Positions 1 through 7,215 are shown, numbered from the stretch's first letter. The stretch: 10,412 bases of DNA from Pseudorhodobacter antarcticus (GCA_945897655.1 CAMDHB010000091.1:1-10412); one strand, 5' to 3'. A program made the numbers and translations. Notes: generated by a model not told the origin, from the sequence alone.

Positions 1-138
1 CAGCGTATCGGCAATCTCTACCGAAAAACGCATGACCGAGCCGCTGGCGGCCCGCATTTCCACCGTACCCGGCGCGCAGTCGGCCAACCCCGGTCCTGCC
101 GCCAACATGAGTACTAACGCCGAACCGAACTTTCCCAT
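1..138 (-). CDS. DUF192 family secreted protein, N-terminal part (cut by left edge)
   Basis: Only the first 46 codons are present; the gene runs off the left edge. The protein begins MGKFGSALVLMLAAGPGLADC: a short positive start, a hydrophobic stretch and a cleavage-type ALA/ADC region, so a Sec signal peptide (possibly with a lipid-modifiable Cys21, though the lipobox LADC is marginal). The next part, with GTVEMRAASG and then RFSVEIADTL, fits the opening strand of DUF192 (PF02643), whose members usually continue with an 'ERxxGLMFR' segment that would lie beyond the edge. The molecular role of DUF192 proteins is not established. The start at 138 is supported by an AGGTGG ribosome-binding site 4 nt upstream and by the signal peptide. 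It overlaps the 3' end of the cold-shock gene by 25 nt, so the two are probably co-transcribed and translationally coupled. Family assignment relies partly on the known csp-DUF192 neighbourhood in Rhodobacterales. Confidence 0.72.
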   Translation of the reverse strand, partial: MGKFGSALVLMLAAGPGLADCAPGTVEMRAASGSVMRFSVEIADTL

Positions 139-641
139 GACACCACCTGTACCGCCATCCGGCCCCGCTTACCCTCGACAATCCGCAAACACACCGCTTC
201 TCCGGCCACCAGATCGGCAAAACCTGATACCCGCAGGACTTCGACATGAATGAACACATCTTCCGGTCGGCCGAAGACATTGGCAAAGCCAAAGCCCTTG
301 TCCTTGTCAAACCACTTTACCCGCGCCGGCTCCAGCGGCAAAGAAGTCACGTCATCCGGGAAACCGCTCTGGTCTTCTTCGGCCAGCACCAGCGCCACGC
401 CCTCGGGCGGCTGGATACGCAGCACCTCGACGGCCTGCACGCCGCGGGCCGTCTGCTGAACACGCACCGTGATGCCCGCACCGTCGGCGATCGAGCTTTG
501 ACCGAAATTGCGCAACACATTGGCATGCAGCAAAATGTCGCCGTCGCCGGCTTCGGTCACAATGAAGCCAAATCCCTTGCCAGGATCGAACCACTTGACG
601 CGGCCCTCAATCACGACGGCCACTTTGTCTTCATCTGTCAT
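114..641 (-). CDS. Double cold-shock-domain protein
   Basis: A 175-residue protein with two cold-shock domains, which bind single-stranded RNA or DNA and typically act as RNA chaperones in the cytoplasm. Domain 1 spans about residues 11-76, with RVKWFD, RNP1-like KGFGFI (22-27) and RNP2-like DILLHAN (35-41). Domain 2 spans about 107-170, with ARVKWFD, KGFGFA (115-120) and VFIHVEV (129-135). An acidic, proline-containing linker joins them. Classical CspA proteins are about 70 residues with one domain; the two-domain form is common in alphaproteobacteria. The open frame extends to an upstream ATG at 692, but I chose the ATG at 641 because it gives the usual short acidic N-terminus (MTDEDK) directly before domain 1, and the 17 extra residues look like untranslated leader. 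The ribosome-binding site is weak for either start. The leader of roughly 90 nt from the proposed promoter resembles the long leaders of other csp mRNAs. It overlaps the following DUF192 gene. Confidence 0.93.
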   Translation of the reverse strand: MTDEDKVAVVIEGRVKWFDPGKGFGFIVTEAGDGDILLHANVLRNFGQSSIADGAGITVRVQQTARGVQAVEVLRIQPPEGVALVLAEEDQSGFPDDVTSLPLEPARVKWFDKDKGFGFANVFGRPEDVFIHVEVLRVSGFADLVAGEAVCLRIVEGKRGRMAVQVVSWESSVRR

Positions 642-738
642 TTCGACGCTTGCATTCCAAATTTTGCCTGTCCCGCAAAAAGGATGATGCAAAGGTCAAT
701 TGACTTGCAAGGGCAACCTTCAGCAATCTTCACATACC

Positions 739-752
739 TATACTAAAGTATA
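739..752. repeat. AT-rich perfect palindrome TATACT-AA-AGTATA
   Basis: Two 6-bp arms, TATACT and AGTATA, flank a 2-bp centre. Each arm also reads as a -10 hexamer on its own strand. It sits at the proposed -10 of the cold-shock gene, so it may be a regulator binding site, an easily melting promoter element, or both. No matching regulator is recognisable from the sequence. Confidence 0.5.
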
Positions 753-769
753 TTGTACGACTGTTGCAA
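740..769 (-). promoter_or_regulatory. Candidate sigma-70-type promoter for the cold-shock gene
   Basis: Read on the minus strand, TTGCAA (769-764) is followed after 18 bp by TAGTAT (745-740). Each matches the sigma-70 consensus in four of six positions. Transcription would start near 733, leaving a leader of about 90 nt before the ATG at 641. The -10 lies inside an AT-rich palindrome (739-752). The segment stands out as AT-rich in a GC-rich surrounding and is the only promoter-like stretch between pdxH and the cold-shock gene. Confidence 0.38.
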
Positions 770-781
770 ATCCATCTCGCC

Positions 782-1384
782 CTATGGGTTCAATCGATCG
801 ATTTTCCATTCCTGATCAATAGCTTGCCTGTTCCATTTGAACCGGTCATGCAATCTGAACGCACCATCGGCCCAAAACTCAACCTCCAGCGGAACCAGAC
901 GAAATCCACCCCAGAACGGTGGTCGCTTGGGGTTGGTTCCCTGCGTCAACGTCACCTTTGCCACCTCTGCCACCAGTGCCGTACGCGATGACAACGGCTC
1001 TGACTGCCGTGACGCCCAGGCCCCAAGGCGCGATTGCAGCCCCCGACTTGCGTAATAGGCATCTGCCTGTGGACCGTCCTCGCGCGTGATCAGGCCCCGC
1101 ACCCGGATCTGCCGGCGCAGGCTTTTCCAATGACACACGAAGGCAGCCTTGCCGGCCGCTTCCAACTCCCGCCCCTTGGCGCTGGTATAATTGGTGTAAA
1201 AGACAAAAGCCGCCGCTTCGATTTCCTTCAGCAGCACCATTCGCACATTGGGCAGACCGTCCGCATCCACAGTCGCCAGCGCAATCGCATTGGGCTCGTT
1301 CACCTCGCTTGCCTCGGCCTCGGCCATCCAGGCCTTGGCAATCGCAAAGGGGTCATCGCCCGCAAAAATACCCGTCCGGTCCAT
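782..1384 (-). CDS. pdxH: Pyridoxamine/pyridoxine 5'-phosphate oxidase
   Basis: PdxH is the FMN-dependent oxidase that converts pyridoxine or pyridoxamine 5'-phosphate to pyridoxal 5'-phosphate with O2, the last step of vitamin B6 synthesis and salvage. The 200-residue product has the full-length family pattern: FMN-contacting RMVLLK (48-53), the YTNY-SAKGRE loop (63-72), WKSLRRQIRVRG (86-97), and the signature EFW...RLHDR (169-181) ending in WKIDRLNP at the C-terminus. I chose the ATG at 1384, because MDRTGIFAGDDPF is the usual N-terminus of alphaproteobacterial PdxH and a purine- and G-rich ribosome-binding region (GAGAGATGGGG) precedes it; the upstream frame to 1444 is not conserved-looking. 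It is divergent from fabI. No frameshift or missing key residue is visible. The aminotransferase further along needs the PLP this enzyme makes, but so do many cell proteins, so no special link is implied. Confidence 0.97.
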   Translation of the reverse strand: MDRTGIFAGDDPFAIAKAWMAEAEASEVNEPNAIALATVDADGLPNVRMVLLKEIEAAAFVFYTNYTSAKGRELEAAGKAAFVCHWKSLRRQIRVRGLITREDGPQADAYYASRGLQSRLGAWASRQSEPLSSRTALVAEVAKVTLTQGTNPKRPPFWGGFRLVPLEVEFWADGAFRLHDRFKWNRQAIDQEWKIDRLNP

Positions 1385-1400
1385 GTTCACCCCATCTCTC

Positions 1401-1444
1401 TTGATGCAAACGGTTCTATCGCCTACACGTCGCACACCAGACAA
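1401..1444. promoter_or_regulatory. Overlapping divergent promoters between pdxH and fabI
   Basis: The 81-bp gap must serve both genes. On the plus strand TTGATG (1401-1406), a 17-bp spacer and TACACG (1424-1429) could drive fabI. On the minus strand TTGTCT (1444-1439), an 18-bp spacer and GATAGA (1420-1415) could drive pdxH. All hexamers are weak matches, so this is a best guess. If right, the two promoters share the same 44 bp and polymerase could not occupy both at once. Confidence 0.28.
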
Positions 1445-1465
1445 CAGGTGGCGGGGAATGTCGAC

Positions 1466-2287
1466 ATGTCAACCGGACTGATGCAAGGCAAACGCGGGCT
1501 GATCATGGGGCTCGCCAACGACAAGTCCATCGCTTGGGGCATCGCCAAGACGCTTGCCGACCACGGCGCCGAAATGGCCTTCTCCTATCAGGGTGAGGCG
1601 CTGAAAAAGCGGGTGGAACCTCTGATCGCCTCGATCGGCATGTCCGAAATGCTGGAATGCGACGTGGCTTCCGAACCCTCGATGGACGCCCTTTTTGCCC
1701 ATCTCGCGGGCCTTTGGGGCAAGATCGACTTTCTGGTCCACGCCATCGGCTTCTCGGACAAGAACGAACTGCGCGGCCGCTATGTCGACACCTCCCGCGC
1801 CAACTTCCTGATGACGATGGATATTTCCGTCTATTCCTTCACCGCCGTCGCCGCTCGTGCCGCCGCCATGATGAACCCCGGCGGCTCGCTGCTGACCCTG
1901 ACCTATTACGGCGCTGAAAAGGTCATGCCGCATTACAACGTGATGGGCCTCGCCAAAGCCGCGCTCGAATCCTCGGTCCAGTACATCGCAGAGGATCTGG
2001 GCAAGGACGGTATCCGTTGCAACGCCATATCCGCAGGCCCGATCAAGACCCTCGCCGCCTCCGGCATCGGCGATTTCCGTTACATCATGAAGTGGAACGA
2101 GTTGAACTCACCCCTGCGCCGCAATGTCACACAGGAAGAAGTCGGAAAAGCCGCCCTGTATCTCCTGTCCGACCTCGGCTCCGGCACCACGGGCGAGGTG
2201 CTGCATGTCGATGCGGGCTACCACGTCGTTGGCATGAAGGCCGTAGATGCCCCCGACATCGACGTCGTGACAGGTCGAAAGGAATGA
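1466..2287 (+). CDS. fabI: Enoyl-[acyl-carrier-protein] reductase (NADH), FabI type
   Basis: FabI reduces trans-2-enoyl-ACP to acyl-ACP with NADH, the last step of each type II fatty-acid elongation round, in the cytoplasm. The 273-residue product is a short-chain dehydrogenase/reductase of FabI type. It has the nucleotide-binding start GLIMGLANDKSIAWG (11-25), LVHAIGFSDKNEL (90-102), and the catalytic Tyr-x6-Lys pair at Tyr157 and Lys164 in the segment HYNVMGLAK, with the FabI-typical TYYGAE just before. SAGPIKTLAASGI follows, and the tail keeps VDAGYHVVGM. The Y-x6-K spacing separates it from FabV and FabK. I chose ATG 1466, because it gives MSTGLMQGKRG, typical of the family, with GGGGAA about 8 nt upstream; an internal ATG at 1481 is possible. 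The open frame upstream to 1034 is antisense to pdxH and discarded. It heads a run of plus-strand genes, 70 nt before the LysE exporter. FabI is the target of triclosan and isoniazid-type inhibitors in other bacteria. Confidence 0.97.
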   Translation: MSTGLMQGKRGLIMGLANDKSIAWGIAKTLADHGAEMAFSYQGEALKKRVEPLIASIGMSEMLECDVASEPSMDALFAHLAGLWGKIDFLVHAIGFSDKNELRGRYVDTSRANFLMTMDISVYSFTAVAARAAAMMNPGGSLLTLTYYGAEKVMPHYNVMGLAKAALESSVQYIAEDLGKDGIRCNAISAGPIKTLAASGIGDFRYIMKWNELNSPLRRNVTQEEVGKAALYLLSDLGSGTTGEVLHVDAGYHVVGMKAVDAPDIDVVTGRKE

Positions 2288-2357
2288 CCCCTTTCGTTCT
2301 GGCCTAAATTTCCCGGGGTGCGGGGGCCAACACCCGCTCATCCGGCAGGAACATTCC

Positions 2358-2972
2358 GTGACCCTCACCGCCTTTCTTGCCTTCACACTGCTCACTTTAC
2401 TCGGCGCCATATCTCCCGGCCCTGCCGTACTTATGTCCGCCCGCACCGGCCTGACCGAAGGCTTTCGCACCGGCACATTCCTTGCCATCGGCATCGGCGC
2501 GGGGGCGGTTTTCTGGGCGACCTGTGCGATGTCCGGCTTGGGCCTTCTTTTCGCCTGGGCCCCCTCTCTCCTCATCGCGTTGAAACTGGCAGGCGGGGCC
2601 TATCTCATCTGGGTCGGCATCACCCTCTGGCGCGACGCCACCAAACCCTTTGACACCGCAGACGCCCGCCCCACGCCCCGTTCGGCCGTCTCGGCCCTCT
2701 GGCTTGGCCTTGTCACGCAATTGACCAACCCAAAACCTGTTGTTCTCCTCTCCGCCATTTTCCTTGGCACTGTCCCACCCGGCACGCCCTTGTGGCAACG
2801 CCTCGCGCTCCTCGCCGTCCTCTTCACTTTCGAGACGGTGTGGAACATCCTCGTCGCCCGCATCTTCTCGCTTGACCGGACCCGGGCAGCCTATATCAGC
2901 CTGAAAACCATCATCGACCGCGCCTTTGGGGGACTGCTTGTCCTTCTGGGCGCAAGGATCGCCATTCCGTAA
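2358..2972 (+). CDS. LysE/RhtB family amino-acid exporter
   Basis: A 204-residue integral inner-membrane protein of the LysE/RhtB translocator family (PF01810), whose members export amino acids or derivatives. Substrate cannot be told from sequence. Features seen are the N-terminal hydrophobic helix ending in the family motif SPGPA (19-23), the GF-TG segment (35-40), GGAYLIWVG (79-87) in the third helix, a hydrophilic loop at about 91-110, and the conserved NPKP (124-127). About six hydrophobic segments and a length near 205 are normal for the family. The start is GTG at 2358, supported by AGGA about 7 nt upstream and by the first helix beginning directly after it. The 70-nt gap after fabI contains an imperfect hairpin at 2320-2337 (GCGGG pairing with CCCGC, no T-run), a weak terminator or processing site at best. 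It lies 12 nt before gpt. Confidence 0.9.
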   Translation: MTLTAFLAFTLLTLLGAISPGPAVLMSARTGLTEGFRTGTFLAIGIGAGAVFWATCAMSGLGLLFAWAPSLLIALKLAGGAYLIWVGITLWRDATKPFDTADARPTPRSAVSALWLGLVTQLTNPKPVVLLSAIFLGTVPPGTPLWQRLALLAVLFTFETVWNILVARIFSLDRTRAAYISLKTIIDRAFGGLLVLLGARIAIP

Positions 2973-2984
2973 CGGAGCACCACC

Positions 2985-3503
2985 ATGACCGACCGCCTTC
3001 CCCATGAAAAAGGCTTCCATGTCTCGTGGGATCAAATCCACCGCGACGCCCGCGCATTGGCCTGGCGGCTTGATGGCAAAGGCCCCAACGGCGGCGCCTG
3101 GAAGGCTGTCGTCGGCATCACCCGCGGTGGCCTTGTGCCTGCGATGATCGTTTCGCGCGAATTGGACATTCGCGTTGTCGACACGATCTCGGTCAAGTCC
3201 TACCACTCAGGCGGCGGCGCGGCCGATCAGCGCTCTGAGGCGCAGGTCACCAAATCACCCCAGGCCGAACTCATGGGCGATGGCACCGGCATCCTGATCG
3301 TCGATGACCTTGTCGACAGCGGCAAGACCCTTGAACTGGTCCGCGCCCTCTACCCCAGGGCACATTTCGCCACGGTCTATGCCAAACCCTCGGGCAAACC
3401 GATGGTCGACAGCTACATCACCGAGGTGTCGCAAGACACCTGGATCTTCTTCCCCTGGGACATGGCCCTGCAATATGTCCAACCCTTTCGGGGTCAGGAC
3501 TGA
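2985..3503 (+). CDS. gpt: Xanthine-guanine phosphoribosyltransferase
   Basis: Gpt joins phosphoribosyl pyrophosphate to xanthine or guanine (hypoxanthine less well) to give XMP or GMP, the purine salvage route. The 172-residue product carries AVVGITRGGLVPA (41-53) and the PRPP-binding loop ILIVDDLVDSGKT (103-115), with adjacent acidic residues Asp107 and Asp108. The base-binding tail QDTWIFFPWDM (150-160) is close to the QDTWIEQPWDM of E. coli Gpt, which I recall as the best-known relative. The length is slightly more than the 152 of E. coli; the extra residues include an insertion around 33-38 and the Gly/Ala-rich stretch near 76-80. The start follows GGAG about 9 nt upstream. It lies 12 nt after the exporter gene and 2 nt before the next gene, so it is almost certainly co-transcribed with both. 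It could act on hypoxanthine as well; sequence does not settle preference. Confidence 0.95.
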   Translation: MTDRLPHEKGFHVSWDQIHRDARALAWRLDGKGPNGGAWKAVVGITRGGLVPAMIVSRELDIRVVDTISVKSYHSGGGAADQRSEAQVTKSPQAELMGDGTGILIVDDLVDSGKTLELVRALYPRAHFATVYAKPSGKPMVDSYITEVSQDTWIFFPWDMALQYVQPFRGQD

Positions 3504-3505
3504 CC

Positions 3506-4048
3506 ATGCTTGTCAGCCCTTACAGCCGCCTCAGCGAATGGCTGCATTGGCTTTTCGAGGCGAGTTTGCTGATCAAAGGCACCTTTGCGGCCGGCGAAAC
3601 CCTTTCCGGTCTTGGCCTTTTGCTGACGCCACATGGCGTGGTTCTTGCCTTCTGGGCCTTTGCCACCAACCACCACCTGACCCAAGACCCGAATGACGCA
3701 ATGGCGCTGTGGTTTCGCACTCTCGCCACCAGCTTTCCGGGCGATCTGCAACATTTCTACGCGCTATACCTTCTCGCCCACGGCGCGCTCAAATTCACAA
3801 TGGTCATCATGCTCGCCCGCCGCATCCTGTGGGGCTATCCCGCAGCGATGTTGGTGCTGGCAGGGTTCGTGGTCTATCAGGGAACCGAGTTTGTGACTCA
3901 AGGCTCATTGGTCCTGCTCACACTGGCAGCCCTTGATGCCTTCATGATCCTGCTGGTCTACCGCGAATGGACAGTGCTGAAACTGCAGCGCAGCCTTCTC
4001 TTGCCCTCCAGCAAAGCCTTGCAAGATGCCGCAAATCGGGCTCGATAG
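3506..4048 (+). CDS. DUF2127 family membrane protein
   Basis: A 180-residue integral membrane protein that I assign to DUF2127 (PF09900), a family of unknown function. Evidence is the N-terminal segment RLSEWLHWLFEASLLIKG (8-25), in which a helix ends in the family-like LLIKG, and the later ALYLLAHGALKF (86-97), where the HG-xx-K pattern is also typical. Four hydrophobic segments are visible at about 15-40, 83-105, 110-128 and 134-152. A basic cytoplasmic-type tail (VYREW, then LKLQRS) follows. The start is 2 nt after the gpt stop, with AGGA about 7 nt upstream inside the end of gpt, so translation is probably coupled. I cannot propose a function. The tight spacing with purine salvage looks like operon packing and does not by itself show a shared role. 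Confidence 0.85.
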   Translation: MLVSPYSRLSEWLHWLFEASLLIKGTFAAGETLSGLGLLLTPHGVVLAFWAFATNHHLTQDPNDAMALWFRTLATSFPGDLQHFYALYLLAHGALKFTMVIMLARRILWGYPAAMLVLAGFVVYQGTEFVTQGSLVLLTLAALDAFMILLVYREWTVLKLQRSLLLPSSKALQDAANRAR

Positions 4049-4071
4049 GGCAAAATCACAAAGGACCTGAC

Positions 4072-5244
4072 ATGATCACCCCCCTCAATCCCGCGATGGC
4101 CGCCACCGAAATGCCCCCCGTGATGGAGGCGCGGCGTTGGCTCAACGGCGTCACCTTTTCCCCCGAGCGCCCCCTGATCAACATAAGCCAGGCGGCACCG
4201 GTGGATGTTCCCCACCTTGGCCTGCGCCAGGCCGTCGCCGATGCGGCGCTGAACCTGCCCGAGGCGCATCTTTATGGCCCCGTCCTTGGCCTGCCCGCCC
4301 TGCGCGCCGAAATCGCCCAGCAATGGTCCGCCGCCTACGGGGGCACCATCAACCCCACCCAGGTCGCCATCACCCAAGGCTGCAATCAGGCCTTCTGCGC
4401 CGTCCTTGCCACTCTCGCTGGCGCGGGGGATGAGGTGATCTTGCCAACCCCGTGGTATTTCAACCACAAGATGTGGCTTGACATGCAAGGCGTGCGTACC
4501 GTGCCCCTGACCACAGGCCCCGGCCTGATCCCCGACGCGGCAACCGCTGCCGCTCTGATCACCCCCAAAACCCGCGCAATCGTCCTCGTATCGCCCAACA
4601 ACCCCGGCGGCGCCGAATACCCGGCCGAAACCCTTTCGGCCTTCCGCGACCTCGCTCGTGCCCACGGCATCGCCCTGATCGTCGATGAAACCTACCGCGA
4701 TTTTGACAGCCGCACCGGCCGCCCCCATGACCTCTTCACCGACCAGAAATGGCCTGACACCTTCATCCACCTCTATTCCTTCTCCAAGGCCTACCGCCTC
4801 ACCGGCCACCGCGTGGGTGCCGTCGTGGCCTCCGAAGACCGTTTGGCCCAGATCGAGAAGTTTCTGGATACCGTCGCCATCTGCCCCAGCCAGTTGGGCC
4901 AGATAGCCGCCCTTTGGGGGATGCAGAACCTGACCCAATGGGTTGCCGGCGAACGCGCTGAAATCCTGTCGCGCCGCGCCGCCATGACCGCAGGCTTTTC
5001 GGCCCTGCCAGATTGGACGCTTCTGGGCTGCGGCGCCTATTTCGCCTATGTGGCCCACCCCTACCCCATGGCCTCGGACGCGCTCTGCAAACGCCTTGTC
5101 ACCGAGGCTGGCCTGTTGATGCTGCCCGGCACCATGTTCCAACCTGCAGGTCAGGGCCTGTCACAGATCCGCATCGCCTTTGCCAATGTGAACGCAACCG
5201 GCATTGCCGAGGTTTTCAAACGCCTCTCCACCTTGACCCTCTGA
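4072..5244 (+). CDS. PLP-dependent class I/II aminotransferase
   Basis: A 390-residue fold-type I aminotransferase (PF00155), which moves an amino group between an amino acid and a keto acid using pyridoxal phosphate. Visible landmarks are LYGPVLGLPALR (68-79), matching the 'Y-x-x-x-x-G-x-x-x-L-R' entry loop; VAITQGCNQA (98-107); SPNNPGG (174-180), equivalent to the usual 'NPTG' with Asn177; Asp205-Glu206-x-Tyr208, which would contact the cofactor ring; the Schiff-base Lys239 in SFSKAYRLTGHRVGA; and Arg367 in IRIAFAN for the substrate carboxylate. No key residue is missing. ATG 4072 is chosen over the longer frame (3967), which overlaps the previous gene; AAGGA lies 7 nt upstream. Substrate is uncertain: aspartate, aromatic or other amino acids are all possible, and some close relatives are only annotated generically. 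It is the last gene of the fabI-led run and is followed by a hairpin. Confidence 0.92.
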   Translation: MITPLNPAMAATEMPPVMEARRWLNGVTFSPERPLINISQAAPVDVPHLGLRQAVADAALNLPEAHLYGPVLGLPALRAEIAQQWSAAYGGTINPTQVAITQGCNQAFCAVLATLAGAGDEVILPTPWYFNHKMWLDMQGVRTVPLTTGPGLIPDAATAAALITPKTRAIVLVSPNNPGGAEYPAETLSAFRDLARAHGIALIVDETYRDFDSRTGRPHDLFTDQKWPDTFIHLYSFSKAYRLTGHRVGAVVASEDRLAQIEKFLDTVAICPSQLGQIAALWGMQNLTQWVAGERAEILSRRAAMTAGFSALPDWTLLGCGAYFAYVAHPYPMASDALCKRLVTEAGLLMLPGTMFQPAGQGLSQIRIAFANVNATGIAEVFKRLSTLTL

Positions 5245-5273
5245 CCCCGTTCAATCTGACCGAGATATCCCAC

Positions 5274-5308
5274 GGCGGGGGCAGCCACTTGCCCCGCCCT
5301 TTCATTCT
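5274..5308 (+). terminator. Rho-independent-type terminator after the aminotransferase gene
   Basis: GGCGGGGGCA (5274-5283) can pair with TGCCCCGCC (5290-5298) around a 6-nt loop, with one bulged G. A T-rich but broken tract (CTTTCATTCT) follows. It starts 29 nt after the stop codon, in the only gap near 100 nt on this strand, so it likely ends the fabI-led transcript. The weak T-tract is usual for GC-rich alphaproteobacteria. Confidence 0.6.
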
Positions 5309-5343
5309 GTTAGACAGGTCGCAACCCCAGCGCAGGCAGATCC

Positions 5344-7215
5344 ATGACCGACGACGACGACATCAAGAAGAAAAAGGCCTCCCGCACTCAGACATCCATG
5401 TTGGTCTGGGTCCTCATGGCCATGCTCATCACCGGTCTTGGCGGCTTTGGTGTCACCAATTTTGGCCGCTCTGTCACCGCCATCGGTTCTGTCGGGACCC
5501 AAGAGATCGAGGCGAACACCTATGCCCGCGCACTGCGCAACCAGATCAACGCCCTGTCGCGCCAATTCGGCCAACAACTGACCCTGCAAGAGGCCAAGAT
5601 TTTCGGCCTTGACGCCCAGGTTCTCAGCGGCCTGATCGCCAATGCCGCCCTTGACAACGAAGCCCAGCGCATCGGCCTTTCTGTGGGGGACCTGACCGTC
5701 GCCAACCGCGTCGCGGCCGAGGAGGTGTTCAAGGACGTCACCGGCGCCTTCAACGCTGACACCTACCGCCTGACGCTGGAACAGGCCGGCATGGTCCCCA
5801 AGGAATATGAGGCGGGCATTCGCGCTGATGTCGCCCGGACCGTGCTGCAAACCGCCGTGATCAGCGGCACCCGTGCCCCCGATGCCCTGACCGACCGCTT
5901 GCTCGCCTATTCCGGTGAAAAGCGCGGCTTCACCGTTCTGCAAATGACCGAGGCGACCCTGCCCGAACCCTTGGCTCCGGCCACCGATGCCGACCTCAAA
6001 ACCTATTACGACGCCAATATCGACACCTTCACCCGCCCCGAGGCCAAGCGTCTGACCTTTGTCACCCTGCTGCCCGAGACCCTGGCCGCCGCCCAAACCG
6101 TCGACCCGGCAGCCGTGCAAGCGCTCTATGACGAACGCCTGTCGCTCTATGTTGTCCCAGAAAAGCGCCTTGTCGAACGTCTGGTCTACCCAACCGACGC
6201 AGATGCCGCCGCAGCCAAGGCCCGTCTGGACGCAGGCGAAACCTTTGAAACTCTTGTCACCGAACGCGGGTTGGCACTGACCGACATCGACCTCGGCGAT
6301 GTGTCCAAATCCGAACTCGGTGCCGCTGGCGATGCCGTTTTTGCTCTGACGGGCCCCGCCGTCGTCGGGCCCTTGGCTTCTGACCTCGGGCCTGCCCTGT
6401 TCCGGATGAATGCCATTCTGGCCGCACAGGAAACCACCCTGGCCGATGCCACACCCGCGCTGACGGCAGAACTGCAAACCACCGCTGCCGTGAAGGCCAT
6501 TGCCGATCAGGCCGCCGCGATGGATGACGCCTTGGCAGGCGGCGCGACACTTGAGGATCTTGCCCGCGACTTTGGCATGACCTTGGGCACCACCGACTAT
6601 GTCACCGGTGCCGCAGACAACGACCCCGCCGCCGCCGACCGCGCCTTTGCCACCGCCGCCGATGCGGCAGCGGCAGGCGATTATTCGACCCTTCTGCAAC
6701 TGTCGGGTGGTGGCCTTGCCGCCCTGCGGCTTGACAGCATGGTACCGCCCACGCCCGTGCCCCTGGACAAGATCCGCGACAAGGTCGAGGCCGCCTACCG
6801 CGCCGACACTTTGGCGCGCGCCCTGACCGCGCAGGCCACCGCGGCCGAGGCTGCAGTGAAATCGGGTGCAACCCTTGCCGCCCAGGGCACCGTCACCCCC
6901 ATCGCCCCGCTGACCCGTGACGCCGCCGCCGGTGGTGTGCCCGCCGACCTGATCAAGACTGTCTTTACCATGACCCCCGGCGAGGTTCGCCTGGTCGACC
7001 TGCCCGACTTCACCGGCCTGATCCAGCTTGACACCGTCATCCCGGTTGATCCCGCCGATGCCGCCACCCAAGCCGCCCGCGCCGCGATTGCGGCACAGAC
7101 CGAACAGTCCATCGCACAGGATGTCTACACGCTCTTCACCGATGCCATGACCACCCAAGGGGTTCTGACCATCGACCAGAATGTGATCAATTCTGTTCAG
7201 GCCCAGATGAACTGA
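5344..7215 (+). CDS. ppiD: PpiD-like periplasmic peptidyl-prolyl isomerase/chaperone, membrane anchored
   Basis: A 623-residue protein built like PpiD: a charged cytoplasmic start (acidic, then KKKK), one transmembrane anchor at about 18-37, and a long periplasmic part. PpiD is known to bind proteins emerging from the Sec translocon and help fold envelope proteins. Residues about 40-175 are helical and Gln/Ala/Glu-rich, resembling the SurA-type N-terminal chaperone domain. Residues about 275-362 look like a divergent parvulin domain: LVERLVYPT at its first strand, an Ala-rich helix, the turn LGDVSKSELG (317-326), and GPALFRMNAI (349-358). The histidines used by active parvulins are not evident, so isomerase activity is doubtful, as is also described for E. 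coli PpiD. A second rotamase-like fold, with VFTMTPGEVRLVDLPD, follows near the C-terminus. The start has AGGCAG just upstream and gives the expected anchor. It shares one base with trpE. Confidence 0.88.
   Translation: MTDDDDIKKKKASRTQTSMLVWVLMAMLITGLGGFGVTNFGRSVTAIGSVGTQEIEANTYARALRNQINALSRQFGQQLTLQEAKIFGLDAQVLSGLIANAALDNEAQRIGLSVGDLTVANRVAAEEVFKDVTGAFNADTYRLTLEQAGMVPKEYEAGIRADVARTVLQTAVISGTRAPDALTDRLLAYSGEKRGFTVLQMTEATLPEPLAPATDADLKTYYDANIDTFTRPEAKRLTFVTLLPETLAAAQTVDPAAVQALYDERLSLYVVPEKRLVERLVYPTDADAAAAKARLDAGETFETLVTERGLALTDIDLGDVSKSELGAAGDAVFALTGPAVVGPLASDLGPALFRMNAILAAQETTLADATPALTAELQTTAAVKAIADQAAAMDDALAGGATLEDLARDFGMTLGTTDYVTGAADNDPAAADRAFATAADAAAAGDYSTLLQLSGGGLAALRLDSMVPPTPVPLDKIRDKVEAAYRADTLARALTAQATAAEAAVKSGATLAAQGTVTPIAPLTRDAAAGGVPADLIKTVFTMTPGEVRLVDLPDFTGLIQLDTVIPVDPADAATQAARAAIAAQTEQSIAQDVYTLFTDAMTTQGVLTIDQNVINSVQAQMN

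Noticed and set aside
246..746. A 166-codon plus-strand frame over the cold-shock gene
   Set aside because: No domain or ribosome-binding site; the minus strand has two clear cold-shock domains in the same place.
1034..1465. N-terminal extension of FabI by 144 residues
   Set aside because: This part is antisense to pdxH, has no FabI-like content, and the start at 1466 has a ribosome-binding site and the family N-terminus.
2320..2337. Hairpin between fabI and the LysE gene as a terminator
   Set aside because: Five pairs, a mismatch and no T-tract; not enough to claim that the operon ends there.
3958..5142. A 394-codon open frame antisense to the aminotransferase
   Set aside because: Compositional shadow; the plus strand carries all aminotransferase landmarks.
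5302..7158. A 618-codon open frame antisense to the ppiD-like gene
   Set aside because: Glycine-rich low-complexity product without domains; it is the usual shadow of a GC-rich gene. The plus-strand product has a membrane anchor, PpiD layout and coupling to trpE.
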